From Alistipes sp. UBA940 (GTDB lineage: Bacteria; Bacteroidota; Bacteroidia; Bacteroidales; Rikenellaceae), in the NCBI GenBank assembly GCA_002293425.1, contig DBDE01000009.1, forward strand, positions 1 to 6,947: a stretch of 6,947 nt of DNA, written 5' to 3'. The position numbers and the translations under genes are program-made. The notes below the pieces were generated by a model. The model saw nothing but the letters and a program-made list of their open reading frames with translations, was not told the origin of the DNA and did not search any database. Below are positions 6,294 through 6,947 of the stretch, piece by piece. Position 1 is the stretch's first letter. Each line of letters opens with the position of its first letter.

Positions 6294-6779
6294 AAGGATT
6301 TTTCGGGCGATTGCGGCGCAGGCTTCGGCATCTTCCAGGGCGTGGTGGTGAGTGAAATCGAAGCCGATATGGGCCGCCACGGTCGACAATTTATGATTGG
6401 GCAATTTCGGGAAAGCCCGCCTCGCTAACCTGCACGTACACAGGAAGTTACGATCTAAATAGGGCATACCATAATGACTATGCACAGCCCGCAGGCACCC
6501 CTCGTCGAAGGGCGAATTGTGGGCTATCAGCGGCAGATCTTCGATCAACGGTTCGATGCGCGCCCAAACCTGCGGAAAAAGGTCGGCTGTGGCGGTATCG
6601 GAGGCACTTATGCCGTGGATTTGGGTGTTGAAAAAGTTGTAGAAATTGGGCGCGGGCCGGATCAGGTCGTAAAATTTTTCGACCACTTCGCCCTCTTTGA
6701 CCACCACGATGCCCACGCTGCACACGCTTGAGGGGTTGTTGTTGGCGGTTTCGAAGTCTATTGCGGCGAAGTTTTTCAC
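6285..6779 (-). CDS. DnaQ-like DEDDh 3'-5' exonuclease
   Basis: The 164-residue protein is a single exonuclease domain of the DNA polymerase III epsilon (DnaQ) family. Metal-binding and catalytic residues are all present: Exo I IDFET with D8 and E10, Exo II HNSPFD with D92, and Exo III HHALED with H145 and D150, which makes it the DEDDh subtype. HGIS (55-58) is the usual family patch between Exo I and II. It should remove nucleotides from the 3' ends of DNA, or possibly RNA, in the cytoplasm. The substrate cannot be told from sequence, and as a stand-alone domain it need not be the replicative proofreader. The start codon is GTG (6779-6777). An in-frame stop lies only 9 nt upstream, and no other start precedes D8. 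It converges on rsmD with a 9-bp overlap and is divergent from tRNA-Asp. Confidence 0.94.
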   Translation of the reverse strand: MKNFAAIDFETANNNPSSVCSVGIVVVKEGEVVEKFYDLIRPAPNFYNFFNTQIHGISASDTATADLFPQVWARIEPLIEDLPLIAHNSPFDEGCLRAVHSHYGMPYLDRNFLCTCRLARRAFPKLPNHKLSTVAAHIGFDFTHHHALEDAEACAAIARKILLG

Positions 6780-6783
6780 GTGG

Positions 6784-6791
6784 CAAAATTA
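6784..6791 (-). promoter_or_regulatory. Possible -7 element for the exonuclease gene
   Basis: On the minus strand, TAATTTTG (6791-6784) fits TAnnTTTG and ends 4 nt before the GTG start codon, so transcription would begin at or slightly inside the start codon. No TTG is seen at the expected -33 distance. The element also contains the in-frame TAA that fixes the GTG as the start. Confidence 0.3.
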
Positions 6792-6809
6792 ATATTTTTG
6801 TTGGTTTGT

Positions 6810-6840
6810 TTTGCGGATTGTTGAAATTACGCTATCTTTG
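6810..6840 (+). promoter_or_regulatory. Bacteroidota-type promoter for tRNA-Asp
   Basis: A -33 TTTG (6810-6813) and a perfect -7 octamer TATCTTTG (6833-6840) are separated by 19 nt, the usual spacing for the Bacteroidota primary sigma factor. Transcription should start near 6845, about 28 nt before the mature tRNA 5' end. Confidence 0.8.
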
Positions 6841-6844
6841 CACT

Positions 6845-6863
6845 CGCAAAACGGGTTTTTGCG
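6845..6863 (+). other. Hairpin in the tRNA-Asp 5' leader
   Basis: CGCAAAA (6845-6851) pairs perfectly with TTTTGCG (6857-6863) around a 5-nt loop, CGGGT. It sits at the predicted transcript start and ends 9 nt before the mature tRNA. No T-run follows, so it is not a terminator. It may protect or help process the precursor. The role is inferred only. Confidence 0.5.
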
Positions 6864-6872
6864 CTGGAGTTT

Positions 6873-6947
6873 GGTGTGGTAGTTCAGTTGGTTAGAATAC
6901 CTGCCTGTCACGCAGGGGGTCGCGGGTTCGAGTCCCGTCCATACCGC
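6873..6947 (+). tRNA. tRNA-Asp (anticodon GTC), CCA end cut by window edge
   Basis: A full cloverleaf is visible. The acceptor stem is GGTGTGG/CCATACC (6873-6879 with 6939-6945, one G-U). The D arm starts GTTC at 6882. The anticodon stem CCTGC/GCAGG encloses the loop CTGTCAC with anticodon GTC at 6907-6909. The T arm is GCGGG-TTCGAGT-CCCGT. The discriminator base is G (6946). The GTC anticodon, the G73 discriminator and close overall likeness to bacterial tRNA-Asp identify it as the aspartate tRNA reading GAC/GAT. Base 6947 is C and could be the first base of an encoded CCA, but the window ends there. Confidence 0.97.

Overview
The window reads as ordinary chromosomal DNA from a Bacteroidota genome, most likely order Bacteroidales. 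An Alistipes/Rikenellaceae-like source is my guess and is not provable here. The evidence is the phylum-type -7 promoter octamer TAnnTTTG in front of several genes (twice exactly TATCTTTG), the absence of clear Shine-Dalgarno sequences, AT-rich heptamer repeats, and protein families (a pilin-like orphan, a stand-alone TolB-like propeller) that I know from Bacteroidales. Coding DNA is moderately GC-rich, while the intergenic DNA is very AT-rich.

Layout. Bases 1-135 are non-coding and hold a 7-bp-period tandem repeat and a strong intrinsic terminator that works on the minus strand only. It closes a minus-strand gene (136-765) for a membrane-anchored, pilin-like protein of unknown function. A 46-bp divergent region follows, with candidate promoters in both directions. 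Then comes a tight plus-strand cluster: a RecD-like SF1 helicase (812-2245), mutS (2250-4868), a secreted six-bladed TolB-like propeller (4865-5773) and rsmD (5760-6293). Gaps and overlaps are +4, -4 and -14 nt, so this looks like one operon, with a probable extra promoter at the helicase/mutS junction. A minus-strand DEDDh 3'-5' exonuclease gene (6285-6779, GTG start) converges on rsmD with a 9-bp overlap. The window ends with a promoter, a leader hairpin and a tRNA-Asp(GTC).

How the genes fit together. MutS, the RecD-like helicase and the nearby exonuclease all belong to DNA repair or processing, and RsmD and tRNA-Asp belong to translation. The secreted propeller is the odd one out, translationally coupled to both mutS and rsmD. 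I found no mobile element, CRISPR array, defence cassette or clearly new multi-gene system. The most interesting details are small: a heptamer repeat that forms part of a signal peptide, a promoter element embedded in the last codons of the helicase gene that may give leaderless mutS mRNA, and a DAPY in place of the usual DPPY catalytic motif in RsmD.
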